DNA of 47,404 nucleotides from Chitinophagaceae bacterium (GTDB lineage: Bacteria; Bacteroidota; Bacteroidia; Chitinophagales; Chitinophagaceae), in NCBI GenBank assembly GCA_947372235.1, contig CANBSW010000012.1, positions 1-47,404 of the forward strand, written 5' to 3'. Below the pieces are notes generated by a model that saw only the letters and a list, made by a program, of their open reading frames with translations, was not told where the DNA came from and did not search any database. Numbering within the stretch: position 1 is the first letter of the stretch; each line of letters starts with the position of its first letter. The position numbers and the translations under genes are program-made. This document shows, in pieces, positions 31,716 to 41,724 of the stretch.

Positions 31716-34274
31716 ATGATTTCCCCGGCAGCACAATATGATTTTTTGAAAGGATATTTTACACCTGAATATTCAGCTGAATATATTTTTGGAGAAAATA
31801 CTGCACTCAGGCAATATTGGGATAGCTTTTTGCAATCCTTTGCCCAACTTGGTGAGGAAGAAATTTTGAGCCGCAGCCAGGATATGAGCCGCTTTCTCAA
31901 AGAGAACGGGGTTACCTATCATATTTACGGGCACCCTTCGGGATTAAACCGTACATGGAATTTGGATATCATTCCTTTTTTAATTGATGAGAAAGACTGG
32001 AACATTATTGAATCCGGTTTATCGCAACGCGCCATTTTATTTGATCTGATCTTAAAAGATATTTATGGCGAGCAGAAACTGATCAAAGAAGGGATACTAC
32101 CTATGGAGATCGTGTATTGCCACCGTGGTTTTTTACGCGAGTGTGTAGGCATACAACAACCCGGTACTCATAATCTCGTTATATATTCTGCAGATATGGC
32201 CAAAAGTAAAGATGGTAGTATCTGGGTATTGAACGATAGAACACAGGCTCCATCCGGCTCTGGTTATGCGTTAGAGAATCGGATGGCAATGGCGCGTATT
32301 GTTCCTGAATTATTTAATGGATTAAAAGTAAAAAGGTTATCTCCTTATTATAATGCCATGCGCAATGCATTGATCAATATTGCACCGCATAATAATCCAC
32401 AGCCACGAATTGTTATTCTTACACCGGGATCAAATAATGAAACCTATTTTGAGCATTCCTTTTTATCATCATATCTAGGCTTCACATTGGTACAGGGTGA
32501 TGATCTGATGGTGAAAGATAATTTTGTTTGGTTGAAAACATTGGGTGGATTGGAAAAAGTAGATGTGATTGTAAGAAGGGTGGATGATGTGTACTGCGAT
32601 CCACTTGAATTAAAAGAAGATTCGCAACTCGGTATTCCCGGATTGTTACAGGTAGCACGTTGTGGTAATGTAAGCATTGCCAATCCGCTGGGAAGCAGTG
32701 TGATTGAGAATCCCGGCTTACTGCCTTTTCTTCCTGCCATTGCAGAATATTTTTTAGGAGAGCCATTGATACTGCCAACCATTGCCTCATGGTGGTGCGG
32801 ACAGGAAAAGGAATTGCAATACGTACTTGATCATTTATCAACCCTCGTGATCAAAAGAATTTATCGTGAATCATTCACAAGAACTTCGATCGATGCAACA
32901 CTACTGGATGCAAAAAATTTGGCCGAATTAAAAGAACGTATCAAAACCCAACCGCATTTATATGTTGCACAGGAGAAAGTTGATTTTGCCGTAACGCCTT
33001 CATTGGTAAATGGGAAGATAGAACCCTGTCATGCATTGTTCAGAAGTTTTGCTGTAAGCAACCAGGATGGCTATAAAGTAATGGCTGGTGGACTTACACG
33101 CACAACCCTCGACAAAGAAAACATGGTAATCTCAAATCAGTTGGGTGGATTTAGTAAAGACACCTGGGTTCTTTCGGGCGAGGACAGCAATACGGTTAAT
33201 ATTAAAAAAGAACAGGAACAGGGTTCTACCGTTGCATCACCGGTTTATCAAAGCAATGTTTTACCAAGCAGAAATGCAGAGAATTTATATTGGGTTGGCC
33301 GCTATGCAGAAAGGGTTTTGGGCAATGCCCGTTTTCAGCGTACTGTGATGCAATATGTGGAAGAAGCCAATCGTGCATTTATGGATAATGATATGGCGTT
33401 GAAACAATGTCTGCTTTCATCACTTACCCGTTATACGCACACTTATCCCGGATTTACAACAGATGATATTGAAAAGAAAGTACAGGAACCATGGGAAGAA
33501 CTGGGTTCCATTTTGTTTGATTCATCACGTACCGGCAGCCTGGGTTATAATTTGGATAGTTTTATCAGATCGGTTCATTCTGTGAGAGATTACTGGTCAA
33601 CCGATACCTGGCGCGTACTTAGGGAAATGGAAGATGCCTGGCAATTGGCTTCCTCTGCAAAACATAAGGGCCATTATAAAATGTTGAGTGCGGTGGATGC
33701 GATCATCACATCTATGATGGCATTCATCAGTTTAAACAGGGAAAGTATTTCGCGTGACCAAGGTTGGACTTTATTAGATACCGGCCGAAAAATTGAACAA
33801 AGTCTGTTACTGATCTCAATGTTACAAACAACATTGATCAGTAAGCAGGAAGATATGGTGGAATATATTTTACAGGAAGCAGTTTTAAAAAGTAATGAGA
33901 GCCTGGTTAACTATCGATTCAAATATCGTGCACATTTACAGTTATCGTTGGTATTGGATCTGATGTTGCTCGATCCCAATAATCCACGGTCATTAATGTA
34001 CCAGTTGGAAAGATTAAAAGCCTATGTATCCGGACTTCCTAAAATGCATTCAGACCATTCATTGGCAGAACATGAACGGCTGGCACTGGAAGCATTGACT
34101 ACTTTAAGATTGGCAAATAAGGATGAATTGTGTAAAGCAGATACAGCTACTAATCGATACGAAGAGCTGGAAATTTTTCTTGGTAAGATGTATAAAATAT
34201 TATTTTCTATTTCTGATGTGGTTTCCAAAACCTATTTCAAACATGCCCAGGCACAGCGGCAATTGTTCAGATAA
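31716..34274 (+). CDS. Circularly permuted ATP-grasp plus alpha-E domain fusion protein
   Basis: An 852-residue cytoplasmic protein with two modules often encoded by separate genes. Residues about 75-500 are the circularly permuted type 2 ATP-grasp domain (NLDIIPFLIDEKDWNIIESGL, VLNDRTQAPSGSGYALENRMAMARI, RIVILTPGSNNETYFEHSFL, RVDDVYCDPLELKEDSQLG). Residues about 518-845 are the alpha-helical alpha-E domain (SRNAENLYWVGRYAERVLGN). ATP-grasp enzymes form amide or peptide bonds at ATP cost; the substrate of this family is unknown. The next gene, a transglutaminase-fold protein, starts 13 bp downstream, and a larger one lies convergent to it. This trio is conserved across many bacteria and has been proposed to ligate and cleave peptides. 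Confidence 0.9.
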   Translation: MISPAAQYDFLKGYFTPEYSAEYIFGENTALRQYWDSFLQSFAQLGEEEILSRSQDMSRFLKENGVTYHIYGHPSGLNRTWNLDIIPFLIDEKDWNIIESGLSQRAILFDLILKDIYGEQKLIKEGILPMEIVYCHRGFLRECVGIQQPGTHNLVIYSADMAKSKDGSIWVLNDRTQAPSGSGYALENRMAMARIVPELFNGLKVKRLSPYYNAMRNALINIAPHNNPQPRIVILTPGSNNETYFEHSFLSSYLGFTLVQGDDLMVKDNFVWLKTLGGLEKVDVIVRRVDDVYCDPLELKEDSQLGIPGLLQVARCGNVSIANPLGSSVIENPGLLPFLPAIAEYFLGEPLILPTIASWWCGQEKELQYVLDHLSTLVIKRIYRESFTRTSIDATLLDAKNLAELKERIKTQPHLYVAQEKVDFAVTPSLVNGKIEPCHALFRSFAVSNQDGYKVMAGGLTRTTLDKENMVISNQLGGFSKDTWVLSGEDSNTVNIKKEQEQGSTVASPVYQSNVLPSRNAENLYWVGRYAERVLGNARFQRTVMQYVEEANRAFMDNDMALKQCLLSSLTRYTHTYPGFTTDDIEKKVQEPWEELGSILFDSSRTGSLGYNLDSFIRSVHSVRDYWSTDTWRVLREMEDAWQLASSAKHKGHYKMLSAVDAIITSMMAFISLNRESISRDQGWTLLDTGRKIEQSLLLISMLQTTLISKQEDMVEYILQEAVLKSNESLVNYRFKYRAHLQLSLVLDLMLLDPNNPRSLMYQLERLKAYVSGLPKMHSDHSLAEHERLALEALTTLRLANKDELCKADTATNRYEELEIFLGKMYKILFSISDVVSKTYFKHAQAQRQLFR

Positions 34275-34287
34275 ATAAAACGAGAGA

Positions 34288-35166
34288 GTGGAATACCAGA
34301 TCACGCATATTACCGAATACGAATACGAACAGCCCATTGGGCTTTGTCATAATACTGCACGTCTAGCATTAAGGGATACTACAGATCAGCAATGTAAAAG
34401 AACCACCGTGCAGGTTTCTCCGCAACCGGATCAGATCAATGAGTACCTCGATTTTTTTGGAAACAAAGTGATCTATTTTGCTATTCAACGTGAGCATAAA
34501 AATTTGAAAGTAACTGTGCAGTCGATCGTAGAGAAAAAACCTATATCCGGCATTCCATTAAATCTTTATACAGATATTCCATGGACTGATGTTCGTTTAC
34601 AACTACACGAAAAGGGTGCAGCTCATTTAGAAGCAAGACAATATATCCATCATACGGATTTTACAAGGCCTGATGAAGAGATACATAGGTATGCCCTGCA
34701 ATCCTTTACAGCAGGCCGTTCTATGTATGATGCCACCAAAGACCTGATGCAGCGGATCTTTTATGATTTTGATTTTACACAAGGCTTTACTACTGTTTCA
34801 ACACCATTAACAGAGGTGATGAAAACAAGGAAAGGTGTTTGTCAGGATTTTGCACATTTGGCAATAGCCTGTATCAGATCAATGGGATTACCGGCAAGGT
34901 ATGTAAGTGGTTATATAGAAACCATTCCACCAAAAGGGCAGGAGAAATTATTTGGTGTTGATGCATCGCATGCATGGTTCTCTGTTTACATACCCAATAC
35001 CGGATGGATAGATTTTGATCCCACTAATAATATTATTCCCGGCGCACAACATATCACGATCGGCTGGGGAAGAGATTATGCAGATGTTACCCCATTGAAA
35101 GGTGTGATCCTTGCCAGTGGTAAACATGCATTGCAGGTTTCTGTGGATGTGAGGAGATTGGGGTAA
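34288..35166 (+). CDS. Transglutaminase-like cysteine peptidase-fold protein
   Basis: A 292-residue protein with an N-terminal bacterial-transglutaminase beta domain (about 1-85, EYQITHITEYEYEQPIG) and a papain-like core. The catalytic triad is visible: C185 (TRKGVCQDFAHLAIACIRSMGLPARYVSGY region), H228 (DASHAWFSVYIP) and D244 (WIDFDPTNN). In such prokaryotic proteins the fold usually hydrolyses amide bonds rather than cross-linking. It starts with GTG, preceded by a GAGAG ribosome site, 13 bp after the ATP-grasp gene, so the two are surely one operon. No signal peptide is seen, so it is probably cytoplasmic. Confidence 0.9.
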   Translation: MEYQITHITEYEYEQPIGLCHNTARLALRDTTDQQCKRTTVQVSPQPDQINEYLDFFGNKVIYFAIQREHKNLKVTVQSIVEKKPISGIPLNLYTDIPWTDVRLQLHEKGAAHLEARQYIHHTDFTRPDEEIHRYALQSFTAGRSMYDATKDLMQRIFYDFDFTQGFTTVSTPLTEVMKTRKGVCQDFAHLAIACIRSMGLPARYVSGYIETIPPKGQEKLFGVDASHAWFSVYIPNTGWIDFDPTNNIIPGAQHITIGWGRDYADVTPLKGVILASGKHALQVSVDVRRLG

Positions 35167-35293
35167 TCTCTGCAGTTAAAAAAGAAATATCAAAAACTCC
35201 GCCCGGCCTCACGAGTGAGTAGGGGGATTAGTCGAGCATTTTACTTACTTCATTATACATCTGTTCTTTTTTAATGGCTGCAATGCGCGACAC

Positions 35294-35320
35294 AGATTGC
35301 TTCGTTCCTCAGCAATGACG
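35294..35320. repeat. Dispersed intergenic repeat of the 'GAGGAACGAAGCAAT' type
   Basis: On the minus strand this reads CGTCATTGCTGAGGAACGAA followed by GCAATCT. That is the common intergenic repeat vocabulary seen in many bacterial genomes, able to form an ATTGC/GCAAT stem. It lies between two convergent genes (35166 and 35365). The same gap holds three copies of CATCTGTTC (near 35257, 35332 and 35355). Confidence 0.55.
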
Positions 35321-35364
35321 CACTTCATCATTCATCTGTTCCTTGTTCGATGTTCATCTGTTCC

Positions 35365-38300
35365 CTACTTCTTTCTCCAATACTGCCGCAAATCCATCGT
35401 ACAAGGATAATCAGGATTAACTTCCGGTGCCGGTGCATCAATTAAATAAGGTAACCTGTCTTCTGTAATATAATGCTCCAGAAAAGAAAGCCATGGACGG
35501 GGTTGCCAAACTTCCTGCGTATGCCCATGATCCCAGAATCGGCTGATACGGCGGCTTTCGGCCTCATAACTATTGATAGGGAATGTATCATAACTTCTGC
35601 CACCTGGGTGTGCCACATGGTAAGTGCATCCGCCAATACTGCGGCTGTTCCAGCTATCCGCAATATCAAAAACCAATGGCGTATCAACACCTATGGTAGG
35701 ATGCAATGCAGATGGCGGTTGCCATGCACGATATCTGATCCCACAAACATATTCTCCTTTTACAGCCGTTTCTTTTAAGGGAACACGATGGCCATTACAC
35801 AATAACACATATCGCTCTGCATTAAAATTTTGTAAAGTTACCTGCACTTTCTCTAATGATGAATCAACAAAACGTGCGGTGCCGGTACTGCTCATTTCTT
35901 CACCCAATACATGCCATGGTTCGATGCCCATTCTTATTTCCATCTCCATATCCTGCAGTTTCAATGTGCCATAGCGCGGAAAACGGAATTCGAAAAAGGC
36001 ATCAAACCAATTCATTTGAAATGGATAGCCTGCATCATTTAAAAATTGTACTACTTCTTTGATATCGTTGTTTACATAATGGGGTAATAAAAATTTATCA
36101 TGCAATTGTGTACCCCATCTTACTAATTTATGTGTGTATGGTTTTTTCCAGAAGGCTGCAATCAAGCCACGCAATAACAACATCTGTAACAGACTCATGT
36201 GTTTGTGCGGCGGCATATCAAATGCACGAAACTCAAGTATACCCAGCCTTCCGGAGGATGAATCGGGAGAATATAATTTATCGATACAAAACTCTGAACG
36301 GTGCGTATTGCCGGTGATATCTGTTAACAGGTGACGAAAAATCCGATCCGTTAACCAAAACGGAACATACCCTTCTCCCGGATCAGGAACCTGTGAGAAA
36401 GCAATTTCCATTTCATAGATCTTTTCTTCACGCCCCTCATCAAAACGCGGAGCCTGACTGGTTGGGCCAATAAATGAACCGGAAAATAAATACGATAATC
36501 CGGGATGGTGTTGCCAAAATGTGATCAAACTTCTTAACAGATCGGGTCTTCGCAACAGCGGACTATCCGCAGGTGTAGCACCTCCAATGGTAATATGGTT
36601 ACCACCGCCGGTACCCGTATGTCTTCCGTCTAACATGAATTTTTCCGTACCAAGCCTTGAGAGATAAGCCTGATCATAAAGTGTATCAGTATTGCCGGTT
36701 AATTCTTTCCAGTTTTTTGCCGGATGAATATTTACTTCAATCACACCAGGATCAGGTGATACTACTAATCTCTCCATCCTGTTATCCCTTGGTGGCTCAT
36801 AGCCTTCAATACGAACAGGGATCTTTAGTTTTGATGCAGTTGCTTCTATGGATGCAATTATATCCAGATAATGTTCCAGATATTCCATCGGCGGAATAAA
36901 AATATAAAGAATGCCATCCCTTGGCTCTATACATAAAGCAGTGATAATTGTTTTTACATCAAATAGAATATTTGCCGGTTCCTCTTTTTCAGATTCTTCT
37001 TTTTTCTTTTTTAATGGATCGGTTTCTTTCTCAGCAGGAGTTTCTTTTTTTGATTGTAATTTTGGTGGTGCAGGCTGTTCATATACCTTACCATATCTTT
37101 CAGAGATGGTCTCATGAAAAAAAGCAAGTGGTTGCAGTTCTTCAAACAAACTGCGTTCTACCTGTTGCGGCATAGCTGCTTTAGCCATGGCTGGTAAAGA
37201 TTCCAAAGGCAAACGCAGGCCAATGGGTGAATTACCCGGCAGCAAGAACAAATGCTCTCTTTTAAAAACCCAATTACAACTCAACCACTGGTTATTCCCG
37301 TAATTCCATTGAACAGGCAATACATAACCTGCCGGTTTATTTAAGCCACTGTCTAATAATTGCGCCAGGGTTCTTCTTTCAATACTGTCTTTTAAATTAG
37401 CTTTTAGCGGATCAATATTTACGGGTGTTTTTCCTTCTGTCCATAAAAAGAAAAAAGCATCTTCATACGCAGGGCTGATATTATCTGTACTTAATGCTAA
37501 ACTTTTAGCAAGCTCAGTTATAAACACTTTTGCATCCTCTGCTGTGTATGTATGTTTTACTTTTTCATGGGCGATCAGATCCAGGTTTCGCCAAACCGGG
37601 TAACCATCTTTTCGCCAAAACAAGCCATACTGCCATCTGGGTAAGGGCTCGCCGGGATACCATTTTCCCTGTCCATAATGAATCATCCCTTCCTTACCAA
37701 ACTGCTCGCGTAACCGAAAGATCAATTCATGCGATAAGACCCTCTTTTCTTTTCCATCTGCTGCTGTATTCCATTGTGCAGATTCCATATCATCAATAGA
37801 AACAAAAGTAGGTTCGCCACCCATGGTCATTCGAACATCTCCTTCATCAAGGTCCTTATCAATCTTATAACCCAATGCTTCTATCGCCGCCCATTCTGCA
37901 ACAGAGAACGGTTTTGTTACACGCGGATCTTCATGAATACGTGTAACAGAATTTTTAAAATCAAAAACAATTTCTGCTTTATCACTGGCACCCACAACCG
38001 GTGCTGCACTTACATAATGCGGCGTGCAAGCCAATGGAATATGGCCTTCACCGGCAAATAAACCTGATGTGGGGTCAAGCCCTATCCATCCTGCACCGGG
38101 TACATATACCTCCGTCCATGCATGTAGATCAGTAAAATCTGCTTCCGGTCCGGACGGGCCGTCCAATGATTTTATATCTGCCGTTAGCTGAACTAAATAG
38201 CCTGAAACAAAACGTGCTGCCAATCCAAGATGTCTTAGTATTTGTACCAATAACCACGATGAATCTCTGCATGAACCCAATAATCTTTTTAAAGTTTCTT

Positions 38301-38808
38301 CCGGTGTTTGCACACCCACTTCCATACGCACTGTGTACGCAATATCCTGTTGTAATTTTTGGTTGATGTAAACAAGAAAATCAACAATTCTTTTTTCAGA
38401 TCTGTCAACACCTTTTAACCACTCGCTCAATAAAGGGCCGGGGGTTTCTGTTTCTAAATAGGGAAGCAATTCTTTCTGTAACTGCTCACTGTATTTGAAA
38501 GGAAAATTTTCAGCATATTCTTCTACAAAAAAATCAAAAGGATTAATGGTTTCTAATCTGGCGATCACTTCTACATCAATATCCAGCAAGGTTGTCTTTT
38601 CATTAAATACCACCCTTGCCTGAAAGTTCCCGAAAGGATCCTGTTGCCAGTTGATAAAATGATCTTTTGGGGTGATCTTGAATGAATAGGCTTCAATAGG
38701 TGTGCGCGAATGAACCGCAGGACGTAAACGAAATATATGCGGTGATAAGGAAACCGGCCGATCGTAATGGTAGGTTGTTTTGTGCTTGATTGCAACGCGT
38801 ATAGCCAT
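35365..38808 (-). CDS. Large transglutaminase-like/DUF2126 fusion protein
   Basis: An 1147-residue protein. The N-terminal transglutaminase-like part (about 1-290) has a clear triad: C180 (RLLGSCRDSSWLLVQ), H229 (DLHAWTEVYVPG) and D245 (WIGLDPTSG). The remaining 850 residues are the DUF2126 region, starting DVRMTMGGEPTFVSIDDMES and including LDGRHTGTGGGNHITIGG and FRAFDMPPHKHMSLLQMLL. The DUF2126 region is long and resembles an amidoligase/glutamine-synthetase-like enzyme in published domain analyses; I cannot verify that here. A Lys/Glu-rich linker lies near residue 595-635. It is convergent with the ATP-grasp operon, not co-transcribed, but these families are regularly neighbours. No signal peptide, so probably cytoplasmic. 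Confidence 0.9.
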   Translation of the reverse strand: MAIRVAIKHKTTYHYDRPVSLSPHIFRLRPAVHSRTPIEAYSFKITPKDHFINWQQDPFGNFQARVVFNEKTTLLDIDVEVIARLETINPFDFFVEEYAENFPFKYSEQLQKELLPYLETETPGPLLSEWLKGVDRSEKRIVDFLVYINQKLQQDIAYTVRMEVGVQTPEETLKRLLGSCRDSSWLLVQILRHLGLAARFVSGYLVQLTADIKSLDGPSGPEADFTDLHAWTEVYVPGAGWIGLDPTSGLFAGEGHIPLACTPHYVSAAPVVGASDKAEIVFDFKNSVTRIHEDPRVTKPFSVAEWAAIEALGYKIDKDLDEGDVRMTMGGEPTFVSIDDMESAQWNTAADGKEKRVLSHELIFRLREQFGKEGMIHYGQGKWYPGEPLPRWQYGLFWRKDGYPVWRNLDLIAHEKVKHTYTAEDAKVFITELAKSLALSTDNISPAYEDAFFFLWTEGKTPVNIDPLKANLKDSIERRTLAQLLDSGLNKPAGYVLPVQWNYGNNQWLSCNWVFKREHLFLLPGNSPIGLRLPLESLPAMAKAAMPQQVERSLFEELQPLAFFHETISERYGKVYEQPAPPKLQSKKETPAEKETDPLKKKKEESEKEEPANILFDVKTIITALCIEPRDGILYIFIPPMEYLEHYLDIIASIEATASKLKIPVRIEGYEPPRDNRMERLVVSPDPGVIEVNIHPAKNWKELTGNTDTLYDQAYLSRLGTEKFMLDGRHTGTGGGNHITIGGATPADSPLLRRPDLLRSLITFWQHHPGLSYLFSGSFIGPTSQAPRFDEGREEKIYEMEIAFSQVPDPGEGYVPFWLTDRIFRHLLTDITGNTHRSEFCIDKLYSPDSSSGRLGILEFRAFDMPPHKHMSLLQMLLLRGLIAAFWKKPYTHKLVRWGTQLHDKFLLPHYVNNDIKEVVQFLNDAGYPFQMNWFDAFFEFRFPRYGTLKLQDMEMEIRMGIEPWHVLGEEMSSTGTARFVDSSLEKVQVTLQNFNAERYVLLCNGHRVPLKETAVKGEYVCGIRYRAWQPPSALHPTIGVDTPLVFDIADSWNSRSIGGCTYHVAHPGGRSYDTFPINSYEAESRRISRFWDHGHTQEVWQPRPWLSFLEHYITEDRLPYLIDAPAPEVNPDYPCTMDLRQYWRKK

Positions 38809-39051
38809 AAAAGATGTTTAATAATTTTCGGCAATGCAATCGATATGGATAAATATAAATATTTTGTTTGAATTTCGGGTAAGATTTTCGGTAAATCAAA
38901 GTAGATTGACGAATGAGACTGACTATTTCAATGGTTTAGAATTAAATACGAAATAAATTTGCCACAGATTGGCAGATTAGAACAAAACAATCTGAGAAAC
39001 TGCGACTAAAAATCTCAAAATTTGCAATAATACCAGCTAAAAAACAGTGAT

Positions 39052-40785
39052 ATGAAAAAATGTGTATTTATCAATTTATTACTTCTGTGTTTTTTATATA
39101 GTGATGCACAAAAAACAGCAGCACCAATTATCGACAACTATTACACAATTCTGAGAAAATCTTTTAATGAAAACAATGCCTATAATACAGTAGGGTTTGT
39201 AGAAAAATACTGGCGTATTGCAGGTAATACGGGGTTTAATGAAACCATTTATCATATCGAAAATATATTAAAACAGGCCGGCTATGTAAAAGAAGTGAAA
39301 GGAGAAACGGATGGCCCTCTTACTTATCGTATCGAAACCAGAAAAATGCGCAGACCAACATGGGAGCCGGTTTCATCGTCATTAACGATTGTGGGAGAAA
39401 AAGAACCCATCTTGCAATCATCTTCCAATAGAAACATGATTGCTATTAACTCTGCCAGCACACCGGCAGAAGGAGAAACCGCAGAGATAGTATATGTTGG
39501 TAAAGGATCAAGAGCTGAACTGGAAGGAAAAGACCTGAAAGGGAAAATTGTTTTTGGAGAAACATCTGTAGGCACTTTGTTTAACAATGCCATTCGCAAA
39601 GGCGCTTTGGGGGTGTTGGGTTATTCTATGCCTAAATATACGCAGCCTGAAAAAAATAGCCATTCCATACAGTTCCAGAATATTTCATACCAGGATTCTG
39701 TAAAACAAAAATGGGGGATCGTTCTTTCGTATGATGCAAAAGAAAAACTGAAAGCTGCACTTGCAAAAGGAATGGTGCGGGTAACTGTAAAAGTGGAATC
39801 TAAAATTTTTACTTCTGATGAATTAACGATTATAGCCAATGCACGCGGCACCATGAAACCGGATGAACGTTTTGTTTTCAGCGCCCATATTCAGGAACCC
39901 GGCGCCAATGACAATGCAACCGGAGTGGGTACACTTGCCGAAATGGCGAGAGTTACTGCAGGGTTAATTAAAGAAAAAAAATATTCGCCACAACGCACCA
40001 TTACTTTTTTATGGGGCGATGAGATCATATCAACCGGACGTTATATCAGAGACGATTCGGTTCGCGCAAAAGGAATTAAGTGGGGACTGAGTTTAGATAT
40101 GGTGGGAGAAGATATAACGAAAACCGGTGGAAGTTTTCTGATCGAAAAAATGCCCGATCCATCTGCCATCTGGACAAGGGGCAATGATAAACATACAGAA
40201 TGGGGTGGAGATGTTTTAAAAGAATCAGACATGTTTCCACATTATTTTAATGATTTTTTATTGAACCGTTGCCGCCAACAGGCAAAGGATAATGATTGGG
40301 TGGTAAATGCAAATCCATTTGAAGGTGGCAGTGATCATACTCCTTTTTTACAGGCAAAAATTCCCGGTTTATTGATGTGGCATTTTACCGATGTATTTTA
40401 TCACACCGATGCCGACAGGCTCAACATGGTATCAGCCAAAGAAATGAAAAACGTAGGTGTAAGTGCATTGGCTGCAGCGTACACACTTTGTGCAGCTAAT
40501 GAAAATACCAGTCTGGCATTGATAGATGAAGTTACTAAAAACGCTATAGACCGCTTGCAGGTTGAATTTACATTAAGTAATGAAGCCATTCAAAAAGGAG
40601 CGGCACCTGAAAAAGAGAAACATATTTTGGAAGTATGGAATAATTGGTACCAGGGTGCTTTGGCAAGAATGATAGATATTAATACTGCCGGAACAACTGA
40701 TAAGATCACTAAGAAAATAGATGCTGCAAAACAGATGATCAGTAATAAGATGCTAGAACTGACCGTCACATTGGCTGCAAAATAA
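39052..40785 (+). CDS. Secreted M28-family zinc aminopeptidase-type peptidase with PA domain
   Basis: A 577-residue exported peptidase. A signal peptide (MKKCVFINLLLLCFLYSDAQ) precedes a helical region and a PA-like insert (about 130-245, GKGSRAELEGKDLKGKIVFGE). The M28 core shows the di-zinc ligands and catalytic acids: H279 (SAHIQEPGAND), D287 (GANDNATGVGTLAEMAR), D323-E324 (WGDEIISTGRY), D349 (SLDMVGED) and H429 (GGSDHTPF). All expected residues are present, so it should be active, most likely trimming amino acids from peptides in the periplasm or outside. The His-to-Asp spacing in the first motif (8 residues) is a subgroup feature. It stands as a single gene. Confidence 0.87.
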   Translation: MKKCVFINLLLLCFLYSDAQKTAAPIIDNYYTILRKSFNENNAYNTVGFVEKYWRIAGNTGFNETIYHIENILKQAGYVKEVKGETDGPLTYRIETRKMRRPTWEPVSSSLTIVGEKEPILQSSSNRNMIAINSASTPAEGETAEIVYVGKGSRAELEGKDLKGKIVFGETSVGTLFNNAIRKGALGVLGYSMPKYTQPEKNSHSIQFQNISYQDSVKQKWGIVLSYDAKEKLKAALAKGMVRVTVKVESKIFTSDELTIIANARGTMKPDERFVFSAHIQEPGANDNATGVGTLAEMARVTAGLIKEKKYSPQRTITFLWGDEIISTGRYIRDDSVRAKGIKWGLSLDMVGEDITKTGGSFLIEKMPDPSAIWTRGNDKHTEWGGDVLKESDMFPHYFNDFLLNRCRQQAKDNDWVVNANPFEGGSDHTPFLQAKIPGLLMWHFTDVFYHTDADRLNMVSAKEMKNVGVSALAAAYTLCAANENTSLALIDEVTKNAIDRLQVEFTLSNEAIQKGAAPEKEKHILEVWNNWYQGALARMIDINTAGTTDKITKKIDAAKQMISNKMLELTVTLAAK

Positions 40786-40855
40786 ATGTTCGTTATTTCA
40801 TGATAAGATAAGTGTTGATCTGCTTACTTTTATATTTTCTTTATAAAAAAGAGTA

Positions 40856-41716
40856 TTGAAAAAAATAGCTTTCATAATTATTACAATGTTGCTGATGGGG
40901 GGATGTAAAAAATCAAATTCAGCAGTAACAACTCCTGTTACACCAGTTACAGGATGTGATTTTGTATATGATGAAACCTTGTTAACCACCAACGGCTGGA
41001 CCAAAGCTTTTGAAGATAATTTTGACAACGATCTCTCCAAATGGAATATCTGGACGGGTGGGGCTTATAACAATGAATTACAATTTTATCAGGCAGCTAA
41101 TTTGCAATTGGTAAATGGAGTATTACAGATCGTTGCAAAAAAAGAAACAGTTGTTGGTGCTACACTGCCAACAAATCCGGCATTAAGCAGTTTTGCTTAT
41201 ACCTCCGGAAGAATGGAGTGCAAGACTAATATTTCTGCAAATGCAACTACACCCAAAGTAAGAATTGTTGCAAGAATTAAACTGCCAACGGGCTATGGTA
41301 TGTGGCCGGCTTTTTGGAGTTATGGTGATCCATGGCCAACACAGGGTGAGATCGATTATATGGAAGCGAGAGGGAATGAACCTTATAAATATTCTACCAA
41401 TTATTATTACGGTGTAAATGTGGGAACTATTTTTAATGAAGATGCATCCGCAATCATTACTTCAACGGAGGATCTTACTGCTTGCTATCATGTATATGAA
41501 ATTGAATGGTCGCAAACTGCACTTACCTCTTATCTGGATGGGAAATTGGTGGAGACAAAAAAATTGGGCACTCATATTCCAGATCTCTTTGGTAAAACAG
41601 AACGTGTAGTTTTCAACCTCGCTATTGGTGGCGGTTTTTTTCCGGGACTTGATAAAACGCTTATTCAAACCGGAACGATGTATGTTGATTGGGTTAAGGT
41701 ATTTACTTCCAAATAG
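40856..41716 (+). CDS. GH16 beta-glucanase lipoprotein (laminarinase type)
   Basis: A 286-residue outer-membrane or surface lipoprotein. The lipobox LMGGC gives C17 as the lipidated residue, followed by a Thr/Pro/Val linker. The GH16 jelly roll starts KAFEDNFDNDLSKWNIWTGG, and the catalytic motif GEIDYMEARG gives E165 as nucleophile, D167 as helper and E170 as acid/base. The residue pattern (ExDxxE) is that of laminarinase-like GH16 enzymes acting on beta-1,3 or mixed-linkage glucans. The start is TTG at 40856, because the next ATG (40886) would leave too short a signal. An A-rich AAAAAAGAG precedes it. The dispersed repeat at 41725 follows. Confidence 0.9.
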   Translation: MKKIAFIIITMLLMGGCKKSNSAVTTPVTPVTGCDFVYDETLLTTNGWTKAFEDNFDNDLSKWNIWTGGAYNNELQFYQAANLQLVNGVLQIVAKKETVVGATLPTNPALSSFAYTSGRMECKTNISANATTPKVRIVARIKLPTGYGMWPAFWSYGDPWPTQGEIDYMEARGNEPYKYSTNYYYGVNVGTIFNEDASAIITSTEDLTACYHVYEIEWSQTALTSYLDGKLVETKKLGTHIPDLFGKTERVVFNLAIGGGFFPGLDKTLIQTGTMYVDWVKVFTSK

Positions 41717-41724
41717 TTTTTTTT

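Noticed and set aside
38835..38844. Half copy of the 23563 operator (TGCAATCGAT) upstream of the DUF2126 gene
   Set aside because: Only ten of fourteen bases match and the palindrome is broken, so chance is sufficient.
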